The notes: generated by a model not told the origin, from the sequence alone. A DNA stretch of 58,723 bases from an uncultured Rhodobacter sp. (GCA_937901435.1 CALGTJ010000792.1:1-58723), one strand, 5' to 3'; shown: positions 34,459 to 43,477, numbered from the stretch's first letter. Made by a program: numbers and translations.

Positions 34459-35757
34459 CTAGCTTTCGCGGAATGCCTTGGTAAAATAATCAGCAAGAGG
34501 CTTGATCAGGTAAGCCATCGGAGAGCGGTCGGCCGTGCGCATAAAGGTCTCGACCGGCATTCCGGGGATCAGGGCGAGGCCGTCGGGCAGTTTGTTCAAC
34601 TCGTTCTCGGACAGGCGAATTTCAGCGCGATAAAAGCTTTGCTGTGACTGCTCGTTGGTGAACGCATCGGCAGAAATCTGCACGACGGTGCCAAAGAGTT
34701 CGGGTGTGGTGCGACTGTCAAAGGCCGGAAAGCGCACCACGACCTCTTGGTTCAGAAAGATCTGGTCGATGTGGATCGGATCGACACGTGCAGCAATCAC
34801 CAGCGGCCGATCTTGCGGAACAAGATAGAGAACCGCGTCGGCGGGGCGGATTACAGAGCGCGGCGTAAATACCTGTTTTCCGTAGACAATACCGGAAACC
34901 GGCGCGCGGATGTCCAGCCGATCCAATCGCTCTCGCAGGGCAAGACGTTGTTCCACCAATTCACGCTGATTGACCTGAATGTCACGTAACTGGGTGATCG
35001 CCTCTTCGCGCCGATTGGTCTGTTGTTCGTCGATCTCGATGTCGATTTCTGTGATGCGTTCCTGCGCCTGCCCGCCAGAGGCGATCAACTCACCGCGCCG
35101 CCCGCCCAGACTGGCCTCTTCGCGCTGCAGCGCCAGCACCCGAGAGGCCTGCGCAAGCCCGCGATCCAGCAAGTCCTGCTGCGTGGCAAGCTCTTGTTTA
35201 ATAAGGTATATTTGCCGTTCTAAAGAGTCGCGCTGGGCATCGATGCCTTGAACTTGTGTGATGATCTGCAACCGGCGTTTGCCAAGCTGTTCGGTGGCAT
35301 TTGCCAGCGAGTTGTTGCGCGCGTCGAACAGCCGGATCTGGCCGTCGATCAAGTCCCGTAATTCTGCGTTGTTTTCAGCACGCTCCAGCAATTCGGGGAC
35401 AAATGTCACGCTGTCTTTGCCGTCACGTTCTGCCTCGAGGCGTCCGCGTCGTGCCATCATCTCAAACAACTGGCCCTCGACGATGGTCAGTTCCGATTTC
35501 AGACGTGACGGGTCGAGCCGCAGCAAAAGGTCACCGGCCTCGACTGCGTCGCCTTCGTCCACAAGGATTTCGGACACCACACCGCCGTCGGGGTGCTGAA
35601 CGATCTGTCTGTTCTGCTCTACCTCGACCTGACCAGAGGCGATGATCGCCCCAGAGATATTCGTCATCACGGCCCAGCCGCCAAAGCCGCCCACCAGCAA
35701 AACAAGGGTCAGAACGCCAAGGATCACAAACTTGCGCGCAGAAAATTCGTTGCTCAT
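34459..35757 (-). CDS. HlyD family type I secretion periplasmic adaptor
   Basis: A 432-residue membrane fusion protein. One transmembrane segment (VILGVLTLVLLVGGFGGWAV) lies at about residues 11-30. A biotinyl-lipoyl-like half (EILVDEGDAVEAGDLLLRLD), a long coiled coil (about 75-280), the second lipoyl half (IRAPVSGIVYG) and a beta-barrel domain follow. It would link the inner-membrane ABC exporter to an outer-membrane TolC channel. Its start overlaps the end of the ABC gene by four bases. No TolC-like or toxin-like substrate gene is adjacent. Confidence 0.94.
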   Translation of the reverse strand: MSNEFSARKFVILGVLTLVLLVGGFGGWAVMTNISGAIIASGQVEVEQNRQIVQHPDGGVVSEILVDEGDAVEAGDLLLRLDPSRLKSELTIVEGQLFEMMARRGRLEAERDGKDSVTFVPELLERAENNAELRDLIDGQIRLFDARNNSLANATEQLGKRRLQIITQVQGIDAQRDSLERQIYLIKQELATQQDLLDRGLAQASRVLALQREEASLGGRRGELIASGGQAQERITEIDIEIDEQQTNRREEAITQLRDIQVNQRELVEQRLALRERLDRLDIRAPVSGIVYGKQVFTPRSVIRPADAVLYLVPQDRPLVIAARVDPIHIDQIFLNQEVVVRFPAFDSRTTPELFGTVVQISADAFTNEQSQQSFYRAEIRLSENELNKLPDGLALIPGMPVETFMRTADRSPMAYLIKPLADYFTKAFRES

Positions 35758-37523
35758 GTCACGCCTCCGGGGCTTGTCGCACGGCGCAGTTCGTTGTGGT
35801 TCTGAAGCACCTCTTTCAGCACCTCATCCCGCGGTCCAAAGGCCCGCCGCGCGCCCATATCCAGCACCAGCAGCGTGTCGCATTCTTCAATGGCAGCAGG
35901 GCGGTGGGCCATAATGAGGACAGATTTCCCTTCAGATTTCATTTGCCGGATCGCCATATTCAGGGCCTGAGAGCCTTCGTTGTCAAGGTTCGAATTCGGC
36001 TCGTCCAGAACCAGCAGCACGGGGTCGCTGTACATTGCGCGCGCAAGGCCGATGCGCTGCATTTGTCCACCGGATAAACGCCCGCCGCCCGCCGTTACGC
36101 GGGTGTCATAGCCGTCGGGCAGCTTTAGGATCATCTCATGGGCGGCCGCTTTTTTGGCGGCAGCGATGATCTTGGTGGGGTCCGGTTCCGGGCTGAGCCG
36201 GGCGATGTTGTCGGCGATGGTGCCATCAAACAGCTGTACGCGCTGTGGCAAAAAACCGATATATTGCCCCAAAGCCTCTGGTTCGTATTGATCTAGACTT
36301 GCTCCATCAAGGCGGATTTTACCGCCAGCGGGACGCCAGATGCCAATCAGGGCGCGGGCCAAAGTCGTCTTGCCCGCACCGCTGGGTCCGATCACCCCAA
36401 CGGCCTGTCCGGGATTGATGTCAAAAGACACCATACGCAGGCTTGCCACCTGCTCTCCGGGTGGAACCACGGTAAGTTGTTGCACCGTCAGTTTGGCCTT
36501 GGGCACGGGCAGCGGGGTGCGGGCCTGTTCTTCGGGGACGCTGGATAGCAGTTCTGCAAGCGACCGCCAGCCTTTCAAAGCGCCCTGGATCATCGGCCAT
36601 TGACCAATCGCCAGATCCAGCGGTGCAAGGGCGCGCCCCATCAGAATAGACGATGCAATCATTGCGCCGGGCGTCAATTCTCCTTGCAGGACCAGATAGG
36701 CCCCAAGGCCCAGCATTGCCGATTGCAGGAACATCCGAAAGGTTTTGGAGGTGGTGCTATAGCCGCCAGACAGATCGTTGGACGCAAGGGACCTGCCCAG
36801 AGACTGTCCGCGCACCACGTTCCAGCGTTCAAAGGCGTCGCGCTGCATCCCCATGCTGCGCACCATTTCCGCCTCGTTGCGCAATTGCTCTGAAAACTGG
36901 GCGGCGCGGGCTGTGGCCATATTGGTCTCTTGCACAGGGACACGGGTGGTGACCTGATTCAGGATCGTGATGATGACCAGAATCCCCCCGCCCAAAACCG
37001 CAAGACCGCCCATCCAAGGGTGGAAAATAGCAATACCAAACAGGAAAACCGGGGTCCAGGGCAGGTCAAACAAAGCGGCAAAGACGGGCGAGGCCATCAT
37101 CCGTTGCACACTTTCCAGATCACGCAGGGCAGTAGAAGAATTGGTGTCGCCATGCACCAGACTGGACTTGCGTAACATGGCGGAAAAAACGCGTTTGTCC
37201 AAAAGGGATTGAAACCGTGCGCCGATCCGCGACAGAACGCGCCCCCGGACGAAATCCAGCAGACCCATCATCCCAAAGAGAAAGGCCATCAGGACAAACA
37301 GCGCCAGCAGTGTTTCCTCGGACCGGCTGCCAAGGACACGGTCGTAGACCTGCATCATGAACAGCGGACCGGTCAGCATCAAAAGATTCACAAAAAAGCT
37401 GAAGGTACCAACAAACCAAAACTGGCTGCGACTGGCGCTGCGGGCGTCGCGCAACTCCTTTAATCCGGCGGAAACATCGACGCCACGTGTTGAATTCGAA
37501 GAGATGAGTCGATCCTCCGGCAA
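35754..37523 (-). CDS. Type I secretion system permease/ATPase (PrtD family)
   Basis: A 589-residue half-transporter that powers one-step export of C-terminally signalled proteins. Membrane segments span about residues 35-300. The nucleotide-binding domain has Walker A GPSGAGKTT at 379-387, the signature LSGGQ at 483-487 and Walker B VLLVLDE at 502-508 with the catalytic Glu, and the H-loop MAHRP. There is no C39 peptidase domain, so it is of the PrtD/RTX protease type rather than a bacteriocin exporter. Forms an operon with the adaptor gene. The cargo cannot be named; in roseobacters it is often an RTX repeat protein encoded elsewhere. Confidence 0.94.
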   Translation of the reverse strand: MPEDRLISSNSTRGVDVSAGLKELRDARSASRSQFWFVGTFSFFVNLLMLTGPLFMMQVYDRVLGSRSEETLLALFVLMAFLFGMMGLLDFVRGRVLSRIGARFQSLLDKRVFSAMLRKSSLVHGDTNSSTALRDLESVQRMMASPVFAALFDLPWTPVFLFGIAIFHPWMGGLAVLGGGILVIITILNQVTTRVPVQETNMATARAAQFSEQLRNEAEMVRSMGMQRDAFERWNVVRGQSLGRSLASNDLSGGYSTTSKTFRMFLQSAMLGLGAYLVLQGELTPGAMIASSILMGRALAPLDLAIGQWPMIQGALKGWRSLAELLSSVPEEQARTPLPVPKAKLTVQQLTVVPPGEQVASLRMVSFDINPGQAVGVIGPSGAGKTTLARALIGIWRPAGGKIRLDGASLDQYEPEALGQYIGFLPQRVQLFDGTIADNIARLSPEPDPTKIIAAAKKAAAHEMILKLPDGYDTRVTAGGGRLSGGQMQRIGLARAMYSDPVLLVLDEPNSNLDNEGSQALNMAIRQMKSEGKSVLIMAHRPAAIEECDTLLVLDMGARRAFGPRDEVLKEVLQNHNELRRATSPGGVT

Positions 37524-37608
37524 TTTCTGCTATCGTAAACTCCTGTCGTCTTTCTGTCACAGGAAAACAGTGATATTTTGAGAAGAATTGGGCATTCTGG
37601 CGTCGGCC

Positions 37609-37625
37609 CTTATGTGTCACATAAG
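37609..37625. promoter_or_regulatory. Perfect 17-base palindrome, probable operator
   Basis: CTTATGTG-T-CACATAAG has eight-base arms around one central base. It lies 31 bases before the mlaA start and 86 bases from the divergent exporter operon start. A perfect odd palindrome in a shared promoter region suggests a dimeric regulator. It faintly resembles fused TGTG/CACA half-sites of the CRP type but lacks the six-base spacer. Confidence 0.5.
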
Positions 37626-37655
37626 AATTCTGCTGTTGAAAGAAGCTCTGCTGCC

Positions 37656-38411
37656 ATGACCCAATTAAAACCACGATTTACTGCGCTTGCCGCTATTTCT
37701 GTCGCCGTGGTCTTGTCTGGCTGTGGCACGCCGCAGGTCGCGCAGGGTATAAATGACCCCTACGAGGCCAGCAACCGCAAGATCCACGCGTTCAATCTGT
37801 CTGTCGACAAGGCGGTTTTGCGCCCCACCGCGAACGGGTACGGGGGCGCAATTCCCAAGCCGGTGCGTCAGGGCGTGACAAATTTTGCGGGGCATCTGGA
37901 TTTGCCGGGGTCTTTCGTGAACGATGTGTTGCAGGCAAACATCGACGACGCTGCGGTCAATTTCTTGCGGTTCATGGTCAATTCGACCTTTGGGATCGCA
38001 GGGCTTTTGGATCCGGCGACGGATATGGGTCTGCTTGCCCGTGACAGCGATTTCGGGGAAACCCTGCATGTCTGGGGCGCTGGTGAAGGCCCCTATGTCG
38101 AACTGCCGTTGATGGGTCCATCGACGCAGCGTGATGCTGTGGGCAAGGTCGTCGATGTGTTTACCAACCCGCTGAAATACGTCCTGCAAACCCCCGAACG
38201 CTATGCGTTGCCGGTGGCGGGTGCGGTATCAACATTGGGTGATCGTGCGAAGTTTGGGGATACAATCGATTCTGTCCTATACGATAGTGCGGACAGTTAT
38301 GCGCAGGCCCGACTGCTGTATCTGGAACGCCGCAGGTTCCAGTTAGGCGGTGCCGTGGCGGAAGACGCAGTCGATGTTTATGATGATTACGAGGATTTTT
38401 ATGGCCAATAA
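37656..38411 (+). CDS. mlaA: MlaA/VacJ family outer-membrane lipoprotein
   Basis: A 251-residue lipoprotein with signal peptide ending VVLSGC near residue 23. The MlaA domain shows NDPYEASNRKIHAFNLSVDKAVLRP, DLPGSFVNDVLQ and ETLHVWGAGEGPYVELPLMGPSTQRDAVG. MlaA removes phospholipids from the outer leaflet of the outer membrane and passes them to MlaC. The start at 37656 gives a proper signal peptide; the frame is open further upstream. It overlaps mlaC by 11 bases. The inner-membrane complex MlaFEDB is not in the window. Confidence 0.94.
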   Translation: MTQLKPRFTALAAISVAVVLSGCGTPQVAQGINDPYEASNRKIHAFNLSVDKAVLRPTANGYGGAIPKPVRQGVTNFAGHLDLPGSFVNDVLQANIDDAAVNFLRFMVNSTFGIAGLLDPATDMGLLARDSDFGETLHVWGAGEGPYVELPLMGPSTQRDAVGKVVDVFTNPLKYVLQTPERYALPVAGAVSTLGDRAKFGDTIDSVLYDSADSYAQARLLYLERRRFQLGGAVAEDAVDVYDDYEDFYGQ

Positions 38412-39000
38412 CATTTCCCGCCGCAGCCTTCTGATCGCCTCTGGTGCCACCGCTATGATGGCCGCGCTTCCGGTGCAGGCGCTGAATACGTCGCAGGCAA
38501 AATCGCTGATTGACCAAGTGGTGTCACGGATCAAATCCGTCATCAATTCTGGCAAGTCTGAATCTGCAATGTATCGTGATTTTGAAAGGATTCTGGCTGA
38601 CTATGGCGATATGAACTTTATCGCGGCGCAAACGCTTGGCCCGCCTGCGCGCGCGGCCAGTGCGGCCCAGATGCGCGGCTATAAGAAGGCGTTTCAAGCC
38701 TATATGGCGCGCAAATACGGCAAACGGTTTCGCGAATTTATCGGGGGCACCATCAACGTGCAGCAGGCCAAGGCCGTGAAATCCTATTATCAGGTCAATA
38801 CGATCGCCAACCTGCGCGGCACGCCGCCGTTTCAAGTGGATTTCTTTGTCAGCGACAAAAGCGGGTCCAGCAAGTTCTTTGATATGCGGATCGAAGGGAT
38901 CAGCGTGATAAAGATCGAGCGCGAAGAGATCGGCGGGCTGCTGGATCAGCGTCGCGGCAATCTAGACCGGTTGATCGCGGATCTTCCAAAACTGGGCTGA
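38401..39000 (+). CDS. mlaC: MlaC/Ttg2D family phospholipid-binding protein
   Basis: A 199-residue periplasmic lipid shuttle. The signal peptide begins MANNISRRSLLIASGATAMM: the SRRSLL motif with a moderate hydrophobic stretch suggests Tat export, unlike the Sec-exported enterobacterial protein. The mature domain follows the family: YRDFERILADYGDMNFIA, YKKAFQAYMARKYGKRF and VDFFVSDKSGSSKFFDMRIEGISV. The ATG lies within the end of mlaA, so the two are translated together. Confidence 0.92.
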   Translation: MANNISRRSLLIASGATAMMAALPVQALNTSQAKSLIDQVVSRIKSVINSGKSESAMYRDFERILADYGDMNFIAAQTLGPPARAASAAQMRGYKKAFQAYMARKYGKRFREFIGGTINVQQAKAVKSYYQVNTIANLRGTPPFQVDFFVSDKSGSSKFFDMRIEGISVIKIEREEIGGLLDQRRGNLDRLIADLPKLG

Positions 39001-39034
39001 TCACGTCAGGCTTTGTCACGGGGGCAACCGTACT

Positions 39035-41224
39035 TTAGTTGCGCCCGCCCAAAATACCCAAGACATCGCGCAGCACCCTATCCGCGACGGAATCCCGGCG
39101 TGCAGGTTGCTGGTCAAAATCCGGCTGACCGGGTTGGCGCACGGGATTCTGAATTTGGGCAGGGGGCATTTGCCAAGGTTCGATCATCGGCAGTGGAACC
39201 GGCTGCTGCCCCCCATGCACGCGGGTCATGACCTCGTGCCAGATTTCGGCGGGCAGGCCACCGCCGGTGACGCCGGTCAGAGGCGTGTTGTCGTCATACC
39301 CCATCCAGACGCCCATCACGTAATTGGCGGAAAACCCCAGAAACCATGCATCGCGTGCGGCCTGCGTGGTGCCGGTCTTACCCGCCACCTGCCAGCCGGG
39401 GATCGCAGCCTGTTTGCCAGAGCCACGTTCGACCACCTGATACATCATATAGACCAGCTGCCGCGCTGCATTCTCAGAGATGACACGCTCGCCCATACCG
39501 CCTTGTTGCCCCATCAGAGGCACCTCGTCGCCCATGAAGCGCAATTCTGTCATCCCATAGGGGCGCACCGAGGATCCACCGTTCAGGATCCCGGCATAAG
39601 CCCCGGTCATCTCGATCAGGGTCGACTCTGACGTGCCAAGCGCCAGGGCAGGCCCGACCGCAAGATCGCTTTTTATCCCGAACTCTTCGGCGACAAACCG
39701 AACCTTGTCCCGTCCGGCCTGTTCAGAGACCCGCACAGCGGGGGTGTTCAGGGACATGACCAATGCGTCCGTCATCGTCACCTCGCCCTTGAAATTGCGG
39801 GTGTAGTTTTGCGGTGACCAAGGTCCAGAGCCGGGCACATTGATCGTCAGCGGCGCATCCAGCATGATATCATCGAACCGCGCCCCCAGTTCCAGGGCAG
39901 TCGCATAAACAAAGGGCTTGAAGGCAGATCCGGTCTGGCGTTTTGCCATGATCGCCCGGTTGAACTGGCCCGCGACGCCTTTGAACTTGCGCCCGCCAAC
40001 CATGGCGCGCACGGCACCATCCGCGCTCATCACGACAATCGCGGCCTGCGCTTTGGAGCCTTCTTTCAGCTTCGCGTCCAGCACAGCCATCAAACCCTCT
40101 TCGGCGGCGCGCTGGATACGTTGATCCAGAGTGGTGCGCACAATGACATCTTCTGTGGTGTCACGGGTCAGGAACGAGGGCCCGCGTTCCATAACCCAAT
40201 CGGCAAAATACCCCCCGGCGCGGGCCTCTGCGGCGGCGGAAAGCGTGGCGGGCGCGGCATTTGCAACGGCAAACTCTGTGTCGCTGATATATCCCTCTTT
40301 GTTCATTAGCACCAAAACCGTCGCGGCGCGGTCCTGCGCCCGTTGCAGGTTGTTGGTCGGCGCATAGCGGGAGGGGGCAACCAGAAGTCCGGCCAGCATG
40401 GCGGCCTCTGGAGCGTTCACTTCGGCAGCGGATTTGCCAAAATACCGCTGGCTGGCCGCCTCGAACCCGCGCGCACCCGCCCCCAGATAGGCGCGGTTAA
40501 GGTAGATCGTCAGGATCTGGTTCTTGGTGTACTTCAGCTCCATCGCAAAGGCGAAGGGCATCTCTTTCAACTTGCGCCACAATGATCCCTGCCGGCAATC
40601 CGCCTCGTAATCGGCCTCGCTGTCCCATGTCTCCTTGTCAAAAGGCACACCAAGACACAGCAGTTTTGCAACCTGTTGCGTCAAGGTGCTGCCACCGTGA
40701 CCGCTCAGCGGACCGCGTCCTTCGCTCATGTTGATGTAGATCGCGCTGGCAATGCCGCGCGGACTGACACCTATATGTTTGAAAAAGCGTCTGTCTTCTG
40801 TTGCCACGATTGCATTGCGCAGAACAGGCGCGACAGTTTCGGCGGTAATCGAGCCACCAAACTGCTCGCCGCGCCACGCGAATACATCGCCGTTGCGATC
40901 CATCAGGGTGACAGAGCCGCGGGTGCGTGCGTCCAGCATGTCGTCCAGCGGTGGCAGTTGCGACCAATAATACCAGGTGGCCGAGCCGACGATCAGGAAC
41001 AGAACAACCGCGCCGCGCCACGCAAGGCTCCAGATCAGGTGAAAGATCCACGCGATGATGCCGCGAAAGAACCCACTGATCCCACGACGGCCATGTCGCT
41101 TTTTGGGGGCAGCCCGCTTGCGTTTGGCAGATGTACTGGGCGCAGGTTTGCGCTTGGTCTGTGTGGCGCCTGTTTTGCGCTTGTCCGCCACCAAAGGAGG
41201 GCGGCGTCTGCCTGTGCTGCTCAT
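39035..41224 (-). CDS. Penicillin-binding protein 1A family (bifunctional transglycosylase/transpeptidase)
   Basis: A 729-residue class A PBP that polymerises and crosslinks peptidoglycan. A basic cytoplasmic tail (first 50 residues, rich in Lys and Arg) precedes one membrane segment (about 66-85). The glycosyltransferase domain has the catalytic Glu143 in EDRRFFKH and GGSTLTQQ near 178. The transpeptidase domain has SxxK at Ser433-Lys436, SLN at 491-493 and KTG at 616-618. The C-terminus is Gln/Pro-rich. It is convergent with mlaC and divergent from glnK. Confidence 0.95.
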   Translation of the reverse strand: MSSTGRRRPPLVADKRKTGATQTKRKPAPSTSAKRKRAAPKKRHGRRGISGFFRGIIAWIFHLIWSLAWRGAVVLFLIVGSATWYYWSQLPPLDDMLDARTRGSVTLMDRNGDVFAWRGEQFGGSITAETVAPVLRNAIVATEDRRFFKHIGVSPRGIASAIYINMSEGRGPLSGHGGSTLTQQVAKLLCLGVPFDKETWDSEADYEADCRQGSLWRKLKEMPFAFAMELKYTKNQILTIYLNRAYLGAGARGFEAASQRYFGKSAAEVNAPEAAMLAGLLVAPSRYAPTNNLQRAQDRAATVLVLMNKEGYISDTEFAVANAAPATLSAAAEARAGGYFADWVMERGPSFLTRDTTEDVIVRTTLDQRIQRAAEEGLMAVLDAKLKEGSKAQAAIVVMSADGAVRAMVGGRKFKGVAGQFNRAIMAKRQTGSAFKPFVYATALELGARFDDIMLDAPLTINVPGSGPWSPQNYTRNFKGEVTMTDALVMSLNTPAVRVSEQAGRDKVRFVAEEFGIKSDLAVGPALALGTSESTLIEMTGAYAGILNGGSSVRPYGMTELRFMGDEVPLMGQQGGMGERVISENAARQLVYMMYQVVERGSGKQAAIPGWQVAGKTGTTQAARDAWFLGFSANYVMGVWMGYDDNTPLTGVTGGGLPAEIWHEVMTRVHGGQQPVPLPMIEPWQMPPAQIQNPVRQPGQPDFDQQPARRDSVADRVLRDVLGILGGRN

Positions 41225-41553
41225 ACTATCGCCCTGCTCGGGTTTTTCTTTTCACGCATCTTAGCCTGCGCTTTCATAAATGTGGACCCGGAACTGTCCA
41301 CAACAGTCGCCGGGTCACGATTTTGTTGATTCAGGTCCGCCAGAAGAATCGTGCGTGACCCATCTCTCACGGGTGACTCACTTTTTTGTATGCTTAAATT
41401 TTCATCAAAAACCAAATATGTGCAAAAATTGTGCAACATGCCCTGTTTGCTTGCATCAAGATCGCCGCCATCCGTTGTCTCTCTGCTCTGGCGGCGCTCT
41501 TTCCCAACAATGAGATTTAAGCAGGGCGACCTGTGTTGTGGAAGGGGAAACAA
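41225..41553. other. Intergenic region between the PBP1A gene and glnK
   Basis: This 329-base AT-richer stretch has no gene. It holds a hairpin with GACCCGG (41285-41291) and CCGGGTC (41310-41316) enclosing ACTGT/ACAGT, 61 bases before the PBP1A start. A second hairpin of CGCCGCCA (41463-41470) with TGGCGGCG (41489-41496) lies about 57 bases before glnK. TGTGCAA is directly repeated near 41420-41437, one helical turn apart; its right half resembles an NtrC half-site. No sigma-54 promoter is visible. Confidence 0.5.
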
Positions 41554-41892
41554 GTGAAACTGATCATAGCAGCGATAAAACCGTTCAAGCTGGAGGAGGT
41601 GCGCGAGGCGCTGACCGCCATTGGCGTGCGCGGAATGATGGTCACCGAAATAAAGGGATTCGGCTCGCAATCCGGACATACGGAGATCTATCGCGGCGCA
41701 GAATACGCCGTGAATTTTGTGCCCAAGGTCAAACTGGAAATCGTGGTCGCCGCCTCTATGGCCGATCAGGTTGTCGAGACGATCCAGACCACTGCCAAGA
41801 CCGACAAGATCGGTGACGGCAAGATTTTCGTTCTCGATGTGCAAGCCGCCGTTCGCGTGCGCACTGGCGAAACCAACGACGACGCCCTGTAA
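41554..41892 (+). CDS. glnK: P-II family nitrogen regulatory protein
   Basis: A 112-residue trimeric signal protein that binds ATP, ADP and 2-oxoglutarate. It blocks the ammonium channel when nitrogen is plentiful. Tyr51 in the T-loop (TEIYRGAEYAVNF) is the uridylylation site, and the C-terminal GDGKIFVLDVQAAVRVRTGE is a PROSITE-like PII signature. The start is GTG at 41554, giving the canonical MKLIIAAIKPF N-terminus, with AAGGGG six bases upstream. Its pairing with amt, 29 bases downstream, supports GlnK rather than GlnB. Confidence 0.95.
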   Translation: MKLIIAAIKPFKLEEVREALTAIGVRGMMVTEIKGFGSQSGHTEIYRGAEYAVNFVPKVKLEIVVAASMADQVVETIQTTAKTDKIGDGKIFVLDVQAAVRVRTGETNDDAL

Positions 41893-41921
41893 GCGCGTTC
41901 AACATACTCGGAGACGTAAAC

Positions 41922-43418
41922 ATGGAGTTTATCGGAAAAATGGCGTCCTATCTGACGCTCGCAGTGATGGGGCTGCTGGTCTCGATCACACTGTCCGCGC
42001 CAATGGTGCAGGCGCAGGAAGGACCGTCGGCAGAGGCTCTTGCTGCGGCCGAAGCGGCCTATGTCGATCCTGCGGAGATGCTGAAAGCCAAAGCGGCGGC
42101 TGCTGCACAATCCGCTATTGACGAGGGCGAAGATCCCGCTGCTGCTGCCGCGGATGTAATCGCCGCGACCTACGAACCATTCATCAATGGTGATTTCATC
42201 CTGACCACCACCCTGTTCCTGGTTGCAGGCTTTCTGGTGTTCTGGATGGCGGCCGGTTTTGCGATGCTCGAGGCTGGTCTCGTCCGCAGCAAGAACGTCA
42301 CCATGCAGCTGCTCAAGAACGTATCGCTCTTTAGTCTGGCCGCGATCTTTTACTGGCTGATCGGCTACAACCTGATGTACCCGCTGGGCACATGGTCGGT
42401 TGAGGGCGTTCTGTCTGGCGTCTGGGGTCCCGGTGTGCTTGAGGCGGTCGGTGTCGGCCCATCCGGTGCAGACGATATCGGCTATGCCTCGACTGGCTCT
42501 GACTTCTTCTTCCAGTTGATGTTCTGTGCGGCGACGGCGTCGATCGTGTCCGGTACGATGGCCGAGCGTGTGAAACTATGGCCCTTCCTTGTCTTCACGA
42601 TCATCCTGACCTCGATCATCTATCCGCTGCAGGCGAGCTGGAAATGGGGCGGTGGTTTCCTTGACGGTATGGGCTTTCTCGACTTCGCGGGTTCGACTGT
42701 TGTCCACTCGGTTGGTGGCTGGGCGGCTCTGACAGGCGCGCTGATCCTTGGGCCGCGTATCGGCAAGTACAAGGACGGTCGCGTCAACCCAATGCCCGGT
42801 TCGAACCTTGCTCTGGCAACACTGGGGACGTTCATCCTGTGGCTGGGTTGGTTCGGCTTCAACGGTGGTTCGCAGCTTGCCATGGGCACTGTTGGGAACG
42901 TCGCTGACGTCAGCCGGATCTTTGCGAACACCAACGCTGGTGCCGCTGGTGGTGCGATTACCGCACTGATCCTGACGCAGATCATGTACAAAAAGCCCGA
43001 CCTGACGATGGTCCTGAACGGTGCTCTTGCCGGTCTGGTTTCGATCACAGCAGAGCCGTTGACGCCCGGTCTTGGGATGGCAACGCTGATTGGTGCTGTC
43101 GGTGGTGTGATCGTGGTCTTCCTTGTTCCCCTATTGGACAAACTGAAGATCGACGACGTCGTCGGTGCGATCCCGGTTCACCTTGGCGCCGGTATCTGGG
43201 GCACGATCGTGGTGGTATTGACCAACCCCGATGCAAGCCTTGGCGTACAGCTTTACTCGATCCTTGTTGTCGGTATCTTTGTTGTGGTCGCCTCTGCGGC
43301 GGTCTGGCTGATCCTCAAAGGCATCATGGGCCTGCGCGTGTCTGAAGAGGCCGAGATCAACGGTCTGGATGTGGCTGAACTGGGTATGGAAGCCTATCCG
43401 GAGTTTTCGAAAGGCTGA
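41922..43418 (+). CDS. amt: Ammonium transporter
   Basis: A 498-residue Amt channel. An N-terminal signal-like segment (about residues 9-36) is followed by an alanine- and acid-rich stretch of about 50 residues before the first core membrane helix (ILTTTLFLVAGFLVFWMAAGFAMLEAG). The twin pore histidines are His262 (STVVHSVGGWAA) and His420 (AIPVHLGAGIWG). It imports ammonium and is controlled by GlnK from the same operon. The added periplasmic segment makes it longer than enterobacterial AmtB (about 428). A strong terminator follows. Confidence 0.95.
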   Translation: MEFIGKMASYLTLAVMGLLVSITLSAPMVQAQEGPSAEALAAAEAAYVDPAEMLKAKAAAAAQSAIDEGEDPAAAAADVIAATYEPFINGDFILTTTLFLVAGFLVFWMAAGFAMLEAGLVRSKNVTMQLLKNVSLFSLAAIFYWLIGYNLMYPLGTWSVEGVLSGVWGPGVLEAVGVGPSGADDIGYASTGSDFFFQLMFCAATASIVSGTMAERVKLWPFLVFTIILTSIIYPLQASWKWGGGFLDGMGFLDFAGSTVVHSVGGWAALTGALILGPRIGKYKDGRVNPMPGSNLALATLGTFILWLGWFGFNGGSQLAMGTVGNVADVSRIFANTNAGAAGGAITALILTQIMYKKPDLTMVLNGALAGLVSITAEPLTPGLGMATLIGAVGGVIVVFLVPLLDKLKIDDVVGAIPVHLGAGIWGTIVVVLTNPDASLGVQLYSILVVGIFVVVASAAVWLILKGIMGLRVSEEAEINGLDVAELGMEAYPEFSKG

Positions 43419-43449
43419 TACTTACCCTTCCTATCAGCCAGAAAACATG

Positions 43450-43477
43450 GCCCGGGCGTTCTGCGCCCGGGCTTTTT
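43450..43477 (+). terminator. Rho-independent terminator of the glnK-amt operon
   Basis: GCCCGGGCG and CGCCCGGGC form a perfect nine-pair stem around TTCTG and are followed by TTTTTC, 31 bases after the amt stop codon. Confidence 0.92.

Noticed and set aside
39020..39046. Hairpin between mlaC and the PBP1A gene as a terminator
   Set aside because: The stem GGGGGCAAC/GTTGCGCCC has a mismatch, lies partly inside the PBP1A coding end and has no T-run.
41401..41460. Sigma-54 promoter for glnK
   Set aside because: No TGGC-N7-TTGC match with correct spacing; the closest sequence lacks the GG element.
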